Source: Spirochaetales bacterium
GTDB taxonomy: Bacteria; Spirochaetota; Spirochaetia; SZUA-6; DRHE01
Length of the DNA: 15,992 bases
NCBI GenBank assembly: GCA_023136785.1
Contig: JAGLQP010000007.1
Location: 1-15,992 of the forward strand
Direction: 5' to 3'
This document shows, one piece after another, positions 6,495 through 15,226 of the stretch (position 1 is the first letter of the stretch; every line of letters starts with the position of its first letter). The notes below the pieces were generated by a model, which ran no database searches, was not told where the DNA came from, and saw only the letters and a list, made by a program, of their open reading frames with translations. The position numbers were made by a program, and so were the translations under genes.

Positions 6495-7132
6495 AAGGGC
6501 GTAAAAGGATATCCTGTAAGGAATGCCGAGCGGGAATGCAGGATATATTTGATCGAGTCAATCTTGTCTCGGCAACGGATAGTGAAAGCATTCTGAAATT
6601 TATGCCCCGGGAGTTCGCGGAGCACCTGGAGCAGTGCAACGAATGCAGGGAATTTTTCGAAACACTTGCCGATTTCGCTCCCGCCCTACTCGAGCAGCTC
6701 GATCAGGCTGTCCACGATCGTCTCACTCCAGAGCTCGCAGTTATTCTGGACCGGCAGAGACAGCCGGCGGTCCCGCAGGAGCGAAATCGGGCCGGCCAGG
6801 TCATCCCCGCAGCCATTGGAAAAACTGTCCGCTGGTTGTTTGGTCCCGCCCGGAGACCGGTGGCTGCGCTGCGTTGGGCGTCCCTGTCCCTGGCGGGTTT
6901 GCTCCTCGTCTCGGGGATCGGATTTCGAGTATACACATCCTTCAGAACCAACCGGACGATCGAGCAGGAGGTCGATAGAATCATCGAGCAGATCTATCAG
7001 GAACCCCTGCTTGCTGGAATCGAAACCGCCCTGATTCGTACCCGGGCGGATATTTCCGACTACGTGGAGGATCTGAGCAAAGCCAATGACCGTTGGCTCG
7101 AAGAGATAACCCCCGAATCGCTCCTCGACTGA
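6491..7132 (+). CDS. Membrane anti-sigma factor with zinc-binding ZAS-type N-terminus
   Basis: This 213-residue protein begins inside the sigma gene (ATGA overlap). The N-terminal 60 residues hold a HX3CX2C zinc motif (His45, Cys49, Cys52, in EHLEQCNECREFF) preceded by CKEC (Cys9, Cys12), which can supply the fourth ligand: the anti-sigma fold that holds an ECF sigma inactive. One membrane helix lies at about 129-148 (WASLSLAGLLLVSGIGFRVY) with basic residues on the cytoplasmic side, leaving about 65 residues outside that look helical and charged and could receive the stress signal. Arrangement directly after the sigma gene is the standard partner pattern. Release of the sigma factor by redox change or regulated proteolysis cannot be told apart here. 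Confidence 0.85.
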   Translation: MKGRKRISCKECRAGMQDIFDRVNLVSATDSESILKFMPREFAEHLEQCNECREFFETLADFAPALLEQLDQAVHDRLTPELAVILDRQRQPAVPQERNRAGQVIPAAIGKTVRWLFGPARRPVAALRWASLSLAGLLLVSGIGFRVYTSFRTNRTIEQEVDRIIEQIYQEPLLAGIETALIRTRADISDYVEDLSKANDRWLEEITPESLLD

Positions 7133-7134
7133 AG

Positions 7135-7185
7135 CTGCTCCACTGTCCTTGATTTCCCCAATGATTCCCCGTACTCTTGGAGCAG
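7135..7185 (+). promoter_or_regulatory. Inverted repeat in the leader of the macroglobulin gene
   Basis: CTGCTCCA (7135-7142) and TGGAGCAG (7178-7185) are perfect 8-base arms separated by 35 bases in the 64-bp gap after the anti-sigma gene. The second arm directly abuts the ribosome binding site AGGAGGAGGGG, so RNA pairing could modulate translation of the large lipoprotein relative to the regulators upstream. There is no T-run, so it is unlikely to be a terminator. Confidence 0.3.
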
Positions 7186-7196
7186 GAGGAGGGGTC

Positions 7197-10100
7197 ATGA
7201 ACAGCCGACGTGCAGGATTTCCCGCCGCAGCAGGAGCAGTGTTGCTCGTCCTTACCGTACTGTCCGGTTGTCTCGGGGATATCGGCGGCTCTGGTAGAGG
7301 TCGTTCCGCCGCTCTCGATACGAAGGACCTCCTATTCCCCGAGCAGGCCGCCGCCGGTGCTGTTTCTGAAAGAGCCTTCCAGGTTTCGGAATACGCCCCG
7401 GCTGGGGTCGTGCCCTGGCAGAATATAGAGGGAGGTGTTTGGATCCTGTTCAGCGAGCCGGTCATCCCGGCCGGCAAATTGGGAAAACCCGCAACAGAAT
7501 CCGAGGTGGTGCAGATTCATCCAGAGGTCGAGGGGATCTATCGCTGGTACGGCTCTCGCCTTCTGAGCTTCGAGCCTACCTCCTCCCTGTTTCCAGCAAC
7601 CGAATATACGGTGGTCTTGAGCAAAGAGCTCACCTCTTTGAGGGGAGATTCCCTGGAAGGGATGAACGCCTTCCGGTTTCGCACCCCCCCGCTCCAACTG
7701 CTGTCCATGGACCCTTCCGGAACGGATGTGCCGCCGGAATCCTGCCGCGAGCTGCTGCTGCATTTCAACTTTCCTGTCGAGCTTGCCACCATCGGCCGCT
7801 ATATCAAGGTCGAGGCGGGGGATCGTCACTTTCCCTTTGCTGCAGTTTATGCCGAAGACCTTCGAGAATCGGGAGAGGTATCCGGGACTGATTACAGCCG
7901 AGGTATCCTGCTCAAGATGAAGGAAGAGCTTCCCTGGGACACGGATGTTGTGGTACGGGTGCTGGAGGGTGCCCGGCCGGGAGAGCAGAACTACGGTACC
8001 GACGTCGAGCAGCGGCTCAGCTTTCACACGCTGGAACCCTTCCGCCTGGAATACGGGGAGGTATACGATTGGCTGCCCAGCGTCGAAGCGGGCCTGATCT
8101 TCAACCATCCCGTAGCCGAACAGGATCTGGGTTCCTATCTCGACGTGCAACTGCCGGGCTACGAGCTTCAGGGAAATCTCGAGGTCTACGGCAGCTCCGT
8201 GTATCTTAAGAATCTTCCCGTCGATTTCGAGTCTACCTTTTCGCTCTCTATTGCCAAAGGACTTCGGGATATCTACGATCAGGGCTTTGCCTACGACGAG
8301 ACTGTCGAGTTGGAGGTGGGCCCCGCCGCCAGTTATGTCAATTTCCGAGCATCCGGGAACCGGATTCTCGAAGCGGGATTCCCGCCGCTTGCCGCCGTGG
8401 AGTTTCAAAACGTGATTAGTGGTTCCTTTGCCGCCGGCAAGCTTCTCGAACCTTTCGCCTCTCTGCCTTCCGGCCCCTTCAGCGACTACGCAGTTGATAC
8501 GATCCCCCGCAACACCCGTGTTTTTCGGTTGATCGATTTTGCCCCTTTCCTCAACGAACACGGGAGGGGCAGCGTGTATGCCCGCTGGAGGTTCCAGGTG
8601 CCTTCCTGGTGGTCCGACGAGCCCTATGAGATGGACGCGGATCTGAGGCTGCAGGTCTCCGACATCGGTTTAACCAGCCATATCGCCTATAACCGCATCA
8701 CCGTCCAGGCTGCTTCGCTGTCTACGGGAGATCCGCTACCGGGTGCGGAGATCATCCTCTGGGGCGTTGGGGGCAAGAGCAAATCCGGGCTGAGCACTAC
8801 CAGAGGCATCGTGTCTTTTCCCTTTCAGCCGCGAGAGTTGTCCCGCTTCACCGGCCGATCGGCGAAGAACCTCGAGATCGAGGTTCGCACGGAGAATGAT
8901 CGTCTGGTTTTTCAACCCTACGCCTCCCCCTCGTACAATTGGAACCTCGATGGACCTTTCGAGGCTGAAGAGGTCCAACCGATTACCTATCTCAGCTCCG
9001 ACCGTGGGATCTATCGCCCGGGTGAAACGGTTTCATTCTACGGAATCGATCGGGATTTGAAGTTGGGAGAGCTGAGAAGGCGCGTGGGTGCCTATACGGT
9101 GGAACTGCGCCAGGGATGGTACGGCGATGCGATCCATGCTTCGGTGTCCGGGAGGCTTACCTCCTCGGGCCGATTCTGGGGTACCGTGGAGTTGCCGGAA
9201 AATCTTGATCCGGATGTGTACTTCCTCGTTTACAAACGAAGAGACGGGACCCAGACCCGGGAGGTGCCGCTGCGGGTCGCCTTCTTTCGGAGGGTGAACT
9301 TCTCGGTTGACCTCACCATCCCCGAGGGGATCCACTACATGGGAGAGGATCTCGAGGCCCGGTTCTCCGCAGGGTACCTCGGTGGAGGCTCCCTTACCCA
9401 AGGTCGATGGAGCTACTGGTGGGCGCGGCGTCCCGTTTCATATCAGCCCCCCGATCCGGGGGGGATCTATCGGGGATTCCACTTCGGTGCTTTTCCCGAT
9501 TTCGGGTACTACGACTACTACGAGGACTACTACGAAGAGCTCTCATCGGATGAGGGGGTATTGAGTGGCGACGGAAGAGTTCCGGCCGTTCAAGAGCTTT
9601 CCGATGGTCAACCCGGCAGGGTATACGAGTATACGATTACCGCCACGGTGGAAGATATCGATAGACAGGCCATAACAGGTCAGGCCAGCGCTTCGGTCTT
9701 CACCTCATCCTTGCTCCTTGCCGCAAGACTGACGCAACGGATCGACGGGGAGGAGTCTCTCTACTTCGTGGGCGAACAGGAGCCCTTCTATGTTCAGACC
9801 TGCCTGGTTCAACCCGACGGTCGACCCTACGATCCTGCAGCTGCGGATGTCAATTCGCCTGAGATTCAGGGACGGCTGCTGCGGGAGAACTGGAAGATGG
9901 TGCGGGAGCGCAGTGTCGGAGCACGCATCGACACCCGCTGGGTCCGTGAAGAAATTGAGGAGCAACGTTTCGTTCTGGAGACGGATGGCAAGAAAGATTC
10001 CAGAGGTCGGATCCTAGTCGCCGGGCAGCTAAAGACTTCCCAAGTGGGAGCGTACATCATGGAGCTCAGGGCCGTCGATCGGCAAGGCAGGGAGGCCCTT

Positions 10101-12839
10101 ACCCGTTTTGATTTTTACTCAACCGGCAGCGCCAATGTGCTCTGGCAGCGCTATGACGAGAGGCGGATAGAACTGGTGGCGGATAAACCGGGCTATGCGC
10201 CAGGGGACAGAGCGCAGCTGCTGATAAAAAGCCCGCTCCAGAAAGGAAGTTATCTTCTGACGATCGAACGGGAGGGGATTCTCGAGGAGCGAATACTCGA
10301 TCTTCAGGGAAGCACCGACACCGTGGAGATACCCATTCGAGATGAGCACATCCCGATCGTGTATGTCACCATATCCAGCGCAACCGGCCGCAGCGCACCT
10401 CCGCCGGTCTCACCGGATGTGCCGGATCTGGGCAAACCACGAGGTTGTTTTGGCATGCTTGCCTTGGCCGTGGACGCATCCCGGCGAAGGATCGAGCTGG
10501 AGCTGTCCAGCTCTCAGGAGAGCTATCGCCCGGGCACAGAGGCGGAGATCACGGTTCGGGCGAGCCGGCAGGGGCAGCCCCTGGAGGGAGTGGAGATTGC
10601 CCTGATTGCGGCTGACCGGGGGGTGCTGGACCTGATCGACTATCACCTTCCCGATCCCCTGGCCCTGTTCTACGGGAGCTTCAACTACGGCCATGGTGTC
10701 GCCCACTTCGACAGCCGGGCGCTCCTCCTCGACCCGGTGCTGTGGAAGACCCGGGATCTTCCCGGAGGAGACAAAGAGGGGGAGGAGCTGGATGAGAGTA
10801 CGGTACCGATCCGGAAGGACTTCCGTGCCACCGCCGTATTCGAGCCGGGACTGGTCACCGGGGCGGATGGAACGGCGACGCTTCGCTTCCGTCTCCCGGA
10901 CCAGCTGACCACTTTTCGAACAACCGCCGTGGCTGTGAAGGACGATCTGTTCGGTCTCAGCGAAGATGAGATCCTGGTTCAGAACCCGATCAACGTGCGC
11001 ACGGCACTGCCGAGAAGCCTGCGGGTGGGGGACGAAGCGGAAGCCGGGGTGGTGGTTACCAATCTCGACACCGAGACCAGAACTGTCACCGTTACTCTTC
11101 AGAGCGATCTGCTGGCTATCAGGGGTCGCACCGAAAAGCGGATCAGCCTACAGCCGGGGAAATCGCGGGAGATCGCCTTCAAGCTGGCCGCGGTGGGGGC
11201 GGGACAAGCGACCTTGAGTTTTTCCGTCGACAGCGAAGTGCTGGAGGAGAGGCTGGAAGCCACGGTACCGGTTGCGAAAAGTGTTGTACAGGAGGCCTTT
11301 ACCATCGTGGGGCAGACTGAAGGCAGCGTCCAGGAGGGATTGGTCGTGCCGGAAGAATTCCTCGGTGATCCCGAGGACGGCCTGCATATCACGTTGAACT
11401 CGACCCTGGCCTCCTCGCTGATCGAAGCGATCCGCTTCCTCGAGGGCTATCCCCACGATTGTCTGGAACAGCGCACCAGCAAGCTCTTCGCCTACGTCCT
11501 CTACGACTGGATGCTGGGGCAGGGCGATCGGGTCGACGCGGAGCTCTCCTCTTTGCCTATGTACCAGACCTCCGATGGGGGCATGTCCTTCTGGCAGGAC
11601 CCGGGGTACCGCCGGTCGAATTACTACGTTTCGCTTCGCACCGCTGCCCTGCTTCACCTGACGAAACAACGGGGTTATGCCCTGCCGAGGAAACTCGATC
11701 TGGAAGCCCTGCTGGGCTACCTGAGCAGCGAGTATCAAAGCACCAGCGTCTATCTGCAGAGTTATGCTGTCTATGTTCTTGCGCTTCACGGCTGGAGAGT
11801 CCAGAGGGAGATCCAAGCTCTGCACACGAACAAGAAGAATCTCGGTGTGCTGGAACAGGCCTTCATCGGGCTTGCCTATCACACTCTCGGGGAGCATCAA
11901 AAGGCGGAAGCCGTCCTTGAGGCAATCCGTGCTAACTTAAGGGTCGGCACCCGATCGGTCACTCTGACCGGAACCGTCGGTTCCTGGATCTACTACGGCG
12001 GCGAGCTTCAGGCCAAGGCAGCCCTCCTGCTCCTCTACGGCAGGGTCGAACCCCGGTCCCAGATCGCCCAGGCCTTGGCGGACGATCTGCTCGCCTCAAC
12101 CCGGAAGGGGTACTGGCAAAATACGAGCAATACCGGCTGGATTCTCCAGGCCTTTGCTTCCTACATCGATACCGACCAGGAGAGGCAGACCGACTTTACC
12201 GCCCAGATTCAGCTCGGAGAAACATCTTTTCCTCTTATGGGGTTCTCCGGCGTTTCTAAACAACCCCAAACCTTGTTTATAGCTCCACAAGATCTGATCC
12301 GGGATCAGGAGTGGCTGCCGCTGGTGTTTTCCAAACAAGGCCGGGGCAGGCTGTACTACACGGCAACTCTTCGCTATGCACTGGACGCCGCCCTGGTTGA
12401 CCCCCGGGATGAGGGAATCGGGCTTTTCACCGAAGTTCTGGATTTGGAAGGAAAGCCCGTCAGCGGGCCGCTGCAACTCGGCGATGTCTACAGGATGCAC
12501 TGCGTGATCTACTCGAGCCGCGACCGGGACTTCGTGGCTCTGCGGCTGCCCCTGCCTTCAGGAGCGGAAACGATCGATGGCTCGCTGGCTACTTCCCAGA
12601 TCGTCCGGGGGCAGGAGGAGTACGAGGACCCCTGGAACTTTCGCCCGGTTCAGCGGATCTATGACGATGAAGTCCGGTTCTACTACGACACGTTTCACCG
12701 CGGGAAGAGGGAGGTCTCCTTCCTGTTCCGTGCCACCAAGCCCGGAACCTTTCCCACTCCGCCGGCGACAGCTGAACTGATGTACGAAGAGGAAGTCTTC
12801 GGCCGGACCGGAGGTCGGGAGTTCCGCATCCTTCCTTAG
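7197..12839 (+). CDS. Bacterial alpha-2-macroglobulin lipoprotein (YfhM-like) with CLEQ thioester
   Basis: This 1880-residue protein is a periplasm-facing protease trap. The start ATG 7197 follows AGGAGGAGGGG; an earlier in-frame start at 7149 would spoil the signal. Residues 1-25 are a lipoprotein signal ending in lipobox LSGC (Cys25), followed by Leu-Gly, so it is not a typical inner-membrane retention signal. The next ~1150 residues are repeated beta-rich macroglobulin domains, including the usual YRPGETV motif (Tyr606). A charged flexible stretch at about 1180-1207 (KTRDLPGGDKEGEELDESTV) just before DFRATAVFEPGLVTGADGTA sits where the bait region lies in this family. The thioester YPHDCLEQRTSKLF has Cys1422, Glu1424 and Gln1425 intact, so the trap should bind an attacking protease covalently. 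The helical thioester domain and C-terminal domain follow. At 1880 residues it is longer than the roughly 1650 of E. coli YfhM. The partner pbpC starts 13 bases after its stop. Confidence 0.95.
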   Translation: MNSRRAGFPAAAGAVLLVLTVLSGCLGDIGGSGRGRSAALDTKDLLFPEQAAAGAVSERAFQVSEYAPAGVVPWQNIEGGVWILFSEPVIPAGKLGKPATESEVVQIHPEVEGIYRWYGSRLLSFEPTSSLFPATEYTVVLSKELTSLRGDSLEGMNAFRFRTPPLQLLSMDPSGTDVPPESCRELLLHFNFPVELATIGRYIKVEAGDRHFPFAAVYAEDLRESGEVSGTDYSRGILLKMKEELPWDTDVVVRVLEGARPGEQNYGTDVEQRLSFHTLEPFRLEYGEVYDWLPSVEAGLIFNHPVAEQDLGSYLDVQLPGYELQGNLEVYGSSVYLKNLPVDFESTFSLSIAKGLRDIYDQGFAYDETVELEVGPAASYVNFRASGNRILEAGFPPLAAVEFQNVISGSFAAGKLLEPFASLPSGPFSDYAVDTIPRNTRVFRLIDFAPFLNEHGRGSVYARWRFQVPSWWSDEPYEMDADLRLQVSDIGLTSHIAYNRITVQAASLSTGDPLPGAEIILWGVGGKSKSGLSTTRGIVSFPFQPRELSRFTGRSAKNLEIEVRTENDRLVFQPYASPSYNWNLDGPFEAEEVQPITYLSSDRGIYRPGETVSFYGIDRDLKLGELRRRVGAYTVELRQGWYGDAIHASVSGRLTSSGRFWGTVELPENLDPDVYFLVYKRRDGTQTREVPLRVAFFRRVNFSVDLTIPEGIHYMGEDLEARFSAGYLGGGSLTQGRWSYWWARRPVSYQPPDPGGIYRGFHFGAFPDFGYYDYYEDYYEELSSDEGVLSGDGRVPAVQELSDGQPGRVYEYTITATVEDIDRQAITGQASASVFTSSLLLAARLTQRIDGEESLYFVGEQEPFYVQTCLVQPDGRPYDPAAADVNSPEIQGRLLRENWKMVRERSVGARIDTRWVREEIEEQRFVLETDGKKDSRGRILVAGQLKTSQVGAYIMELRAVDRQGREALTRFDFYSTGSANVLWQRYDERRIELVADKPGYAPGDRAQLLIKSPLQKGSYLLTIEREGILEERILDLQGSTDTVEIPIRDEHIPIVYVTISSATGRSAPPPVSPDVPDLGKPRGCFGMLALAVDASRRRIELELSSSQESYRPGTEAEITVRASRQGQPLEGVEIALIAADRGVLDLIDYHLPDPLALFYGSFNYGHGVAHFDSRALLLDPVLWKTRDLPGGDKEGEELDESTVPIRKDFRATAVFEPGLVTGADGTATLRFRLPDQLTTFRTTAVAVKDDLFGLSEDEILVQNPINVRTALPRSLRVGDEAEAGVVVTNLDTETRTVTVTLQSDLLAIRGRTEKRISLQPGKSREIAFKLAAVGAGQATLSFSVDSEVLEERLEATVPVAKSVVQEAFTIVGQTEGSVQEGLVVPEEFLGDPEDGLHITLNSTLASSLIEAIRFLEGYPHDCLEQRTSKLFAYVLYDWMLGQGDRVDAELSSLPMYQTSDGGMSFWQDPGYRRSNYYVSLRTAALLHLTKQRGYALPRKLDLEALLGYLSSEYQSTSVYLQSYAVYVLALHGWRVQREIQALHTNKKNLGVLEQAFIGLAYHTLGEHQKAEAVLEAIRANLRVGTRSVTLTGTVGSWIYYGGELQAKAALLLLYGRVEPRSQIAQALADDLLASTRKGYWQNTSNTGWILQAFASYIDTDQERQTDFTAQIQLGETSFPLMGFSGVSKQPQTLFIAPQDLIRDQEWLPLVFSKQGRGRLYYTATLRYALDAALVDPRDEGIGLFTEVLDLEGKPVSGPLQLGDVYRMHCVIYSSRDRDFVALRLPLPSGAETIDGSLATSQIVRGQEEYEDPWNFRPVQRIYDDEVRFYYDTFHRGKREVSFLFRATKPGTFPTPPATAELMYEEEVFGRTGGREFRILP
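12744..12771 (+). promoter_or_regulatory. Possible internal ECF-like promoter before pbpC
   Basis: GGAACC (12744-12749), a 16-bp gap and CGACAG (12766-12771) repeat the -35 box and spacing of the operon promoter at 5393-5420 and its first four -10 bases. It lies inside the end of the macroglobulin gene, 81 bp before the pbpC start. The coding context and incomplete -10 box mean chance is a real alternative. Confidence 0.25.
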
Positions 12840-12852
12840 GAGGATGGGATTT

Positions 12853-15123
12853 ATGAGATTCACCAGGCGGCTGATCCTCTTCCTTGCTGCCCCTGTGCTC
12901 ACCGCGGCTCTGATGTACCTTCCCGACCCCGGCTTGCAACAGTGTCGCTTTTCCATGCAGGGAGTGGTCATTGCCGACCGCACCGGGGAACCGCTGTACA
13001 GCATTCCGACTCGGGAGGGCGGGCATCAGCATCGCCTGAGCTGGGGACAGATCCCCGAGTCCGTACGAGAAACCTTTCTTCGCCTGGAAGACAGGCGTTT
13101 CTACAGCCACAGTGGGGTCGATTCTCTGGCGCTGGCTCGAGCCTTGATGGTCAATCTCGGGCAGGGGCGGATCGTCTCGGGAGCCTCGACGATCAGCATG
13201 CAGCTGGCTCGGCTGATCCATCCGCACCGGGGCGGCCTTTTGGGAAAGGCGGGGGAGATCCTTCGAGCCTTGTATTTGGAAGCGAGACTCTCCAAACAGC
13301 AGATCCTAACGCTGTACCTCAACAATCTACCCTTCGGCTACAACACCATCGGAGCAGGGGCGGCGGCCCGGACGTATTTTTCCCGGCCCTTGGGAAAACT
13401 GTCCCGCCCTCAAATACTGCTTCTTGCGATCATTCCCAAAGCACCGAGCCTGTACGATCCCTTCGGCTCTTCAGAAAGCCGCGCTGCCCTTGAGCGCAGG
13501 GCGGTTGCTTTGGCTTCCCTGGTATCGGTTTCCGACCTGGAGATCGCTCAGGCAATGCGCACCTTCCGCCGAGGGGCAGCGGAGATCCACGCCCCTCACT
13601 TTGTACGCTACCTGCTTGGGAGCCTCGAACCGTTGGACCGAAGGGGGCTGAGGCGCCTGGAGATTGCTCGGATCGTTACCACGCTGGATGCAGGGTTGTA
13701 CAGATCCCTCAGCGACAGCATTCGGGACAGACTGGCTGCGATCGGCCGTAGCAGCGCTTCTGAGGACCTCTCCACCACGAGGCGGATCCCGCTGCGCAAC
13801 GCTTCGGCCTTGGTTTTGGACAACCGTGGCGGGGAGGTGCTGGCCTGGGTCGGGTCTCAGGATTTCTTCGACAGGGAGAACGGTGGGCAGATCGACGGAG
13901 TGCGGCTGGAAAGCTCGAGCGGTTCCACCCTCAAACCCTTTCTCTACGCCGCGGCGTTGGAGAAGGGGTACACCGCCTCGACCTTGCTTCCCGATCTGGC
14001 CTTGACCTTCGGAGCCCAGGAGGGCTACCGTCCGGAAAACTTCGATCGACGCAGCCGCGGACTCGTTCGTTTGCGTACCGCCCTGGCCAGCTCGCTGAAT
14101 GTGCCGGCGGTGTACCTCTTATCCCAGATCGGGCTGGAGGCGTTCCTCAGCACCTGCAGAGACCTCGGTATCGAGCTTCCCGAGGACGCGGAGGCTCAAT
14201 ACGGACTCGGAGCGGCAATCGGGAACACGGAGGTGACCCTGTTCGAGCTTACCCGCGCCTTCAGCGTTTTCCCCAACCGGGGGGTCTTACGTCCGACTCG
14301 GGTGATTCTGGAAATACAGACAACGGATGACCGGCGTATTCAGGTTGGGGAGCCCTCCGAGGGAAAACGGGTATTTCGGGAACAGACCGCCTGGCTTGTC
14401 TCCAATATTCTGGCAGACCCGGCGGCCAGAGCAACGGGTTTCGGTACGACTTCCCGGTTCAATACCGCCTTCCCGGCCATCTTCAAATCAGGTACGGCCA
14501 GCGAATACACAAATCTCTGGTGTCTTGGCGCCCTTCCCGAATACACGGTGGGGGTTTGGGCGGGCAACTTCGACGGCCGTCCCGCCTTCGGTACCACGGG
14601 CAGCTCCCTTCCAGCCGCCGTGGTTGTGGGGGTCCTTGAGGATCTCAGCCGGGGAGGAGGGGAACAGCGGGACACACCGTCTTGGGGCGAGCCGTCCGGA
14701 CTCACCCGGGTTCGAATCTGCACCAAAACCGGGTACCGGGCTTCAACGAACTGTCCGGCAACGCGGGAGGAGTACTTCTTGGCGGGTTCGGTGCCGGAGG
14801 AGGCCTGTCCCGTCCATGGGCAAGGAAAGGACATGGAAGAACTGCTCTTGGAGGTTGTACTGGGGGAGTCGAAACAGCCCCGGGTTCTCTTCCCACGAAA
14901 CGGCGCGGTGTTCTACCGGGATATAGGTGCCGCGGCGGAGGTCCAGACGATCCCGGGGTGGATCGCCTCCGATCCCGAGGATCGGATCGTGGTCCGCTTG
15001 AACGGCCGGGTTCTTGCCGCGGATGACCCCTCTCGACCGTTGCTGCCCGTACATCCCGGCCGCTATCGCCTGGAGGTAGAGGGACGCTTCGGCGGCGATG
15101 CGGTTTCCTATTCCGTTCGTTGA
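12853..15123 (+). CDS. pbpC: Penicillin-binding protein 1C, bifunctional peptidoglycan glycosyltransferase/transpeptidase
   Basis: This 756-residue enzyme of the inner membrane polymerises lipid II and cross-links peptidoglycan in the periplasm. One N-terminal membrane helix lies at about 5-23. The glycosyltransferase family 51 domain shows LEDRRFYSHSGVD (Glu79 catalytic), GASTISMQLARLIHP and LSKQQILTLYLNNLPFG. The transpeptidase domain has SSGSTLKP (nucleophile Ser358, Lys361), SLN (Ser414-Asn416) and KSGTA (Lys545) in place of KTGT. A Cys-containing linker (CTKTGYRASTNCPATREEYF) and a beta-sandwich C-terminal domain at about 674-756, as in PBP1C (BiPBP_C), complete it. ATG 12853 is preferred because AGGAGG lies 9 bases before; the ATG at 12844 touches the AGGAGG. 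Placement right after the A2M gene is the known pairing in which PBP1C repairs wall damage next to the protease trap. Confidence 0.95.
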   Translation: MRFTRRLILFLAAPVLTAALMYLPDPGLQQCRFSMQGVVIADRTGEPLYSIPTREGGHQHRLSWGQIPESVRETFLRLEDRRFYSHSGVDSLALARALMVNLGQGRIVSGASTISMQLARLIHPHRGGLLGKAGEILRALYLEARLSKQQILTLYLNNLPFGYNTIGAGAAARTYFSRPLGKLSRPQILLLAIIPKAPSLYDPFGSSESRAALERRAVALASLVSVSDLEIAQAMRTFRRGAAEIHAPHFVRYLLGSLEPLDRRGLRRLEIARIVTTLDAGLYRSLSDSIRDRLAAIGRSSASEDLSTTRRIPLRNASALVLDNRGGEVLAWVGSQDFFDRENGGQIDGVRLESSSGSTLKPFLYAAALEKGYTASTLLPDLALTFGAQEGYRPENFDRRSRGLVRLRTALASSLNVPAVYLLSQIGLEAFLSTCRDLGIELPEDAEAQYGLGAAIGNTEVTLFELTRAFSVFPNRGVLRPTRVILEIQTTDDRRIQVGEPSEGKRVFREQTAWLVSNILADPAARATGFGTTSRFNTAFPAIFKSGTASEYTNLWCLGALPEYTVGVWAGNFDGRPAFGTTGSSLPAAVVVGVLEDLSRGGGEQRDTPSWGEPSGLTRVRICTKTGYRASTNCPATREEYFLAGSVPEEACPVHGQGKDMEELLLEVVLGESKQPRVLFPRNGAVFYRDIGAAAEVQTIPGWIASDPEDRIVVRLNGRVLAADDPSRPLLPVHPGRYRLEVEGRFGGDAVSYSVR

Positions 15124-15226
15124 GATGGATACTGGCCTCTATCCACAAAACCAGCTATACTAACATACGGAATTAATCGCATGATTGAAACGTCCAATTA
15201 ATAGTCTGGAAAAAGATAGAACCGCC
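15124..15226 (+). promoter_or_regulatory. Leader of the TetR gene with repeats and -10-like box
   Basis: This 103-bp AT-rich gap after pbpC holds TATACT (15156-15161), a good -10 box without a clear -35. AATTAAT occurs twice (15171-15177 and 15196-15202), and TTAATC-GCAT-GATTGA (15173-15188) is an imperfect inverted repeat. TetR proteins often repress their own gene through such sites near the start; the assignment is inferred. Confidence 0.35.

Noticed and set aside
7332-8561. Leftward open frame of 409 codons inside the A2M gene
   Set aside because: It lies antisense to clear A2M coding sequence, has no family features and reflects GC-rich codon bias.
11148-11900. Leftward open frame of 250 codons over the thioester region
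   Set aside because: Antisense to the conserved thioester domain; no ribosome binding site or motif.
14702-15148. Arg/Pro-rich leftward frame at the end of pbpC
   Set aside because: Low-complexity composition typical of a shadow frame over a GC-rich gene.
15120-15161. TTGAGA (15120-15125) with TATACT (15156-15161) as a sigma-70 promoter for TetR
   Set aside because: The spacing is 30 bp, far from the usual 16-18; only the -10 box is retained as a candidate.
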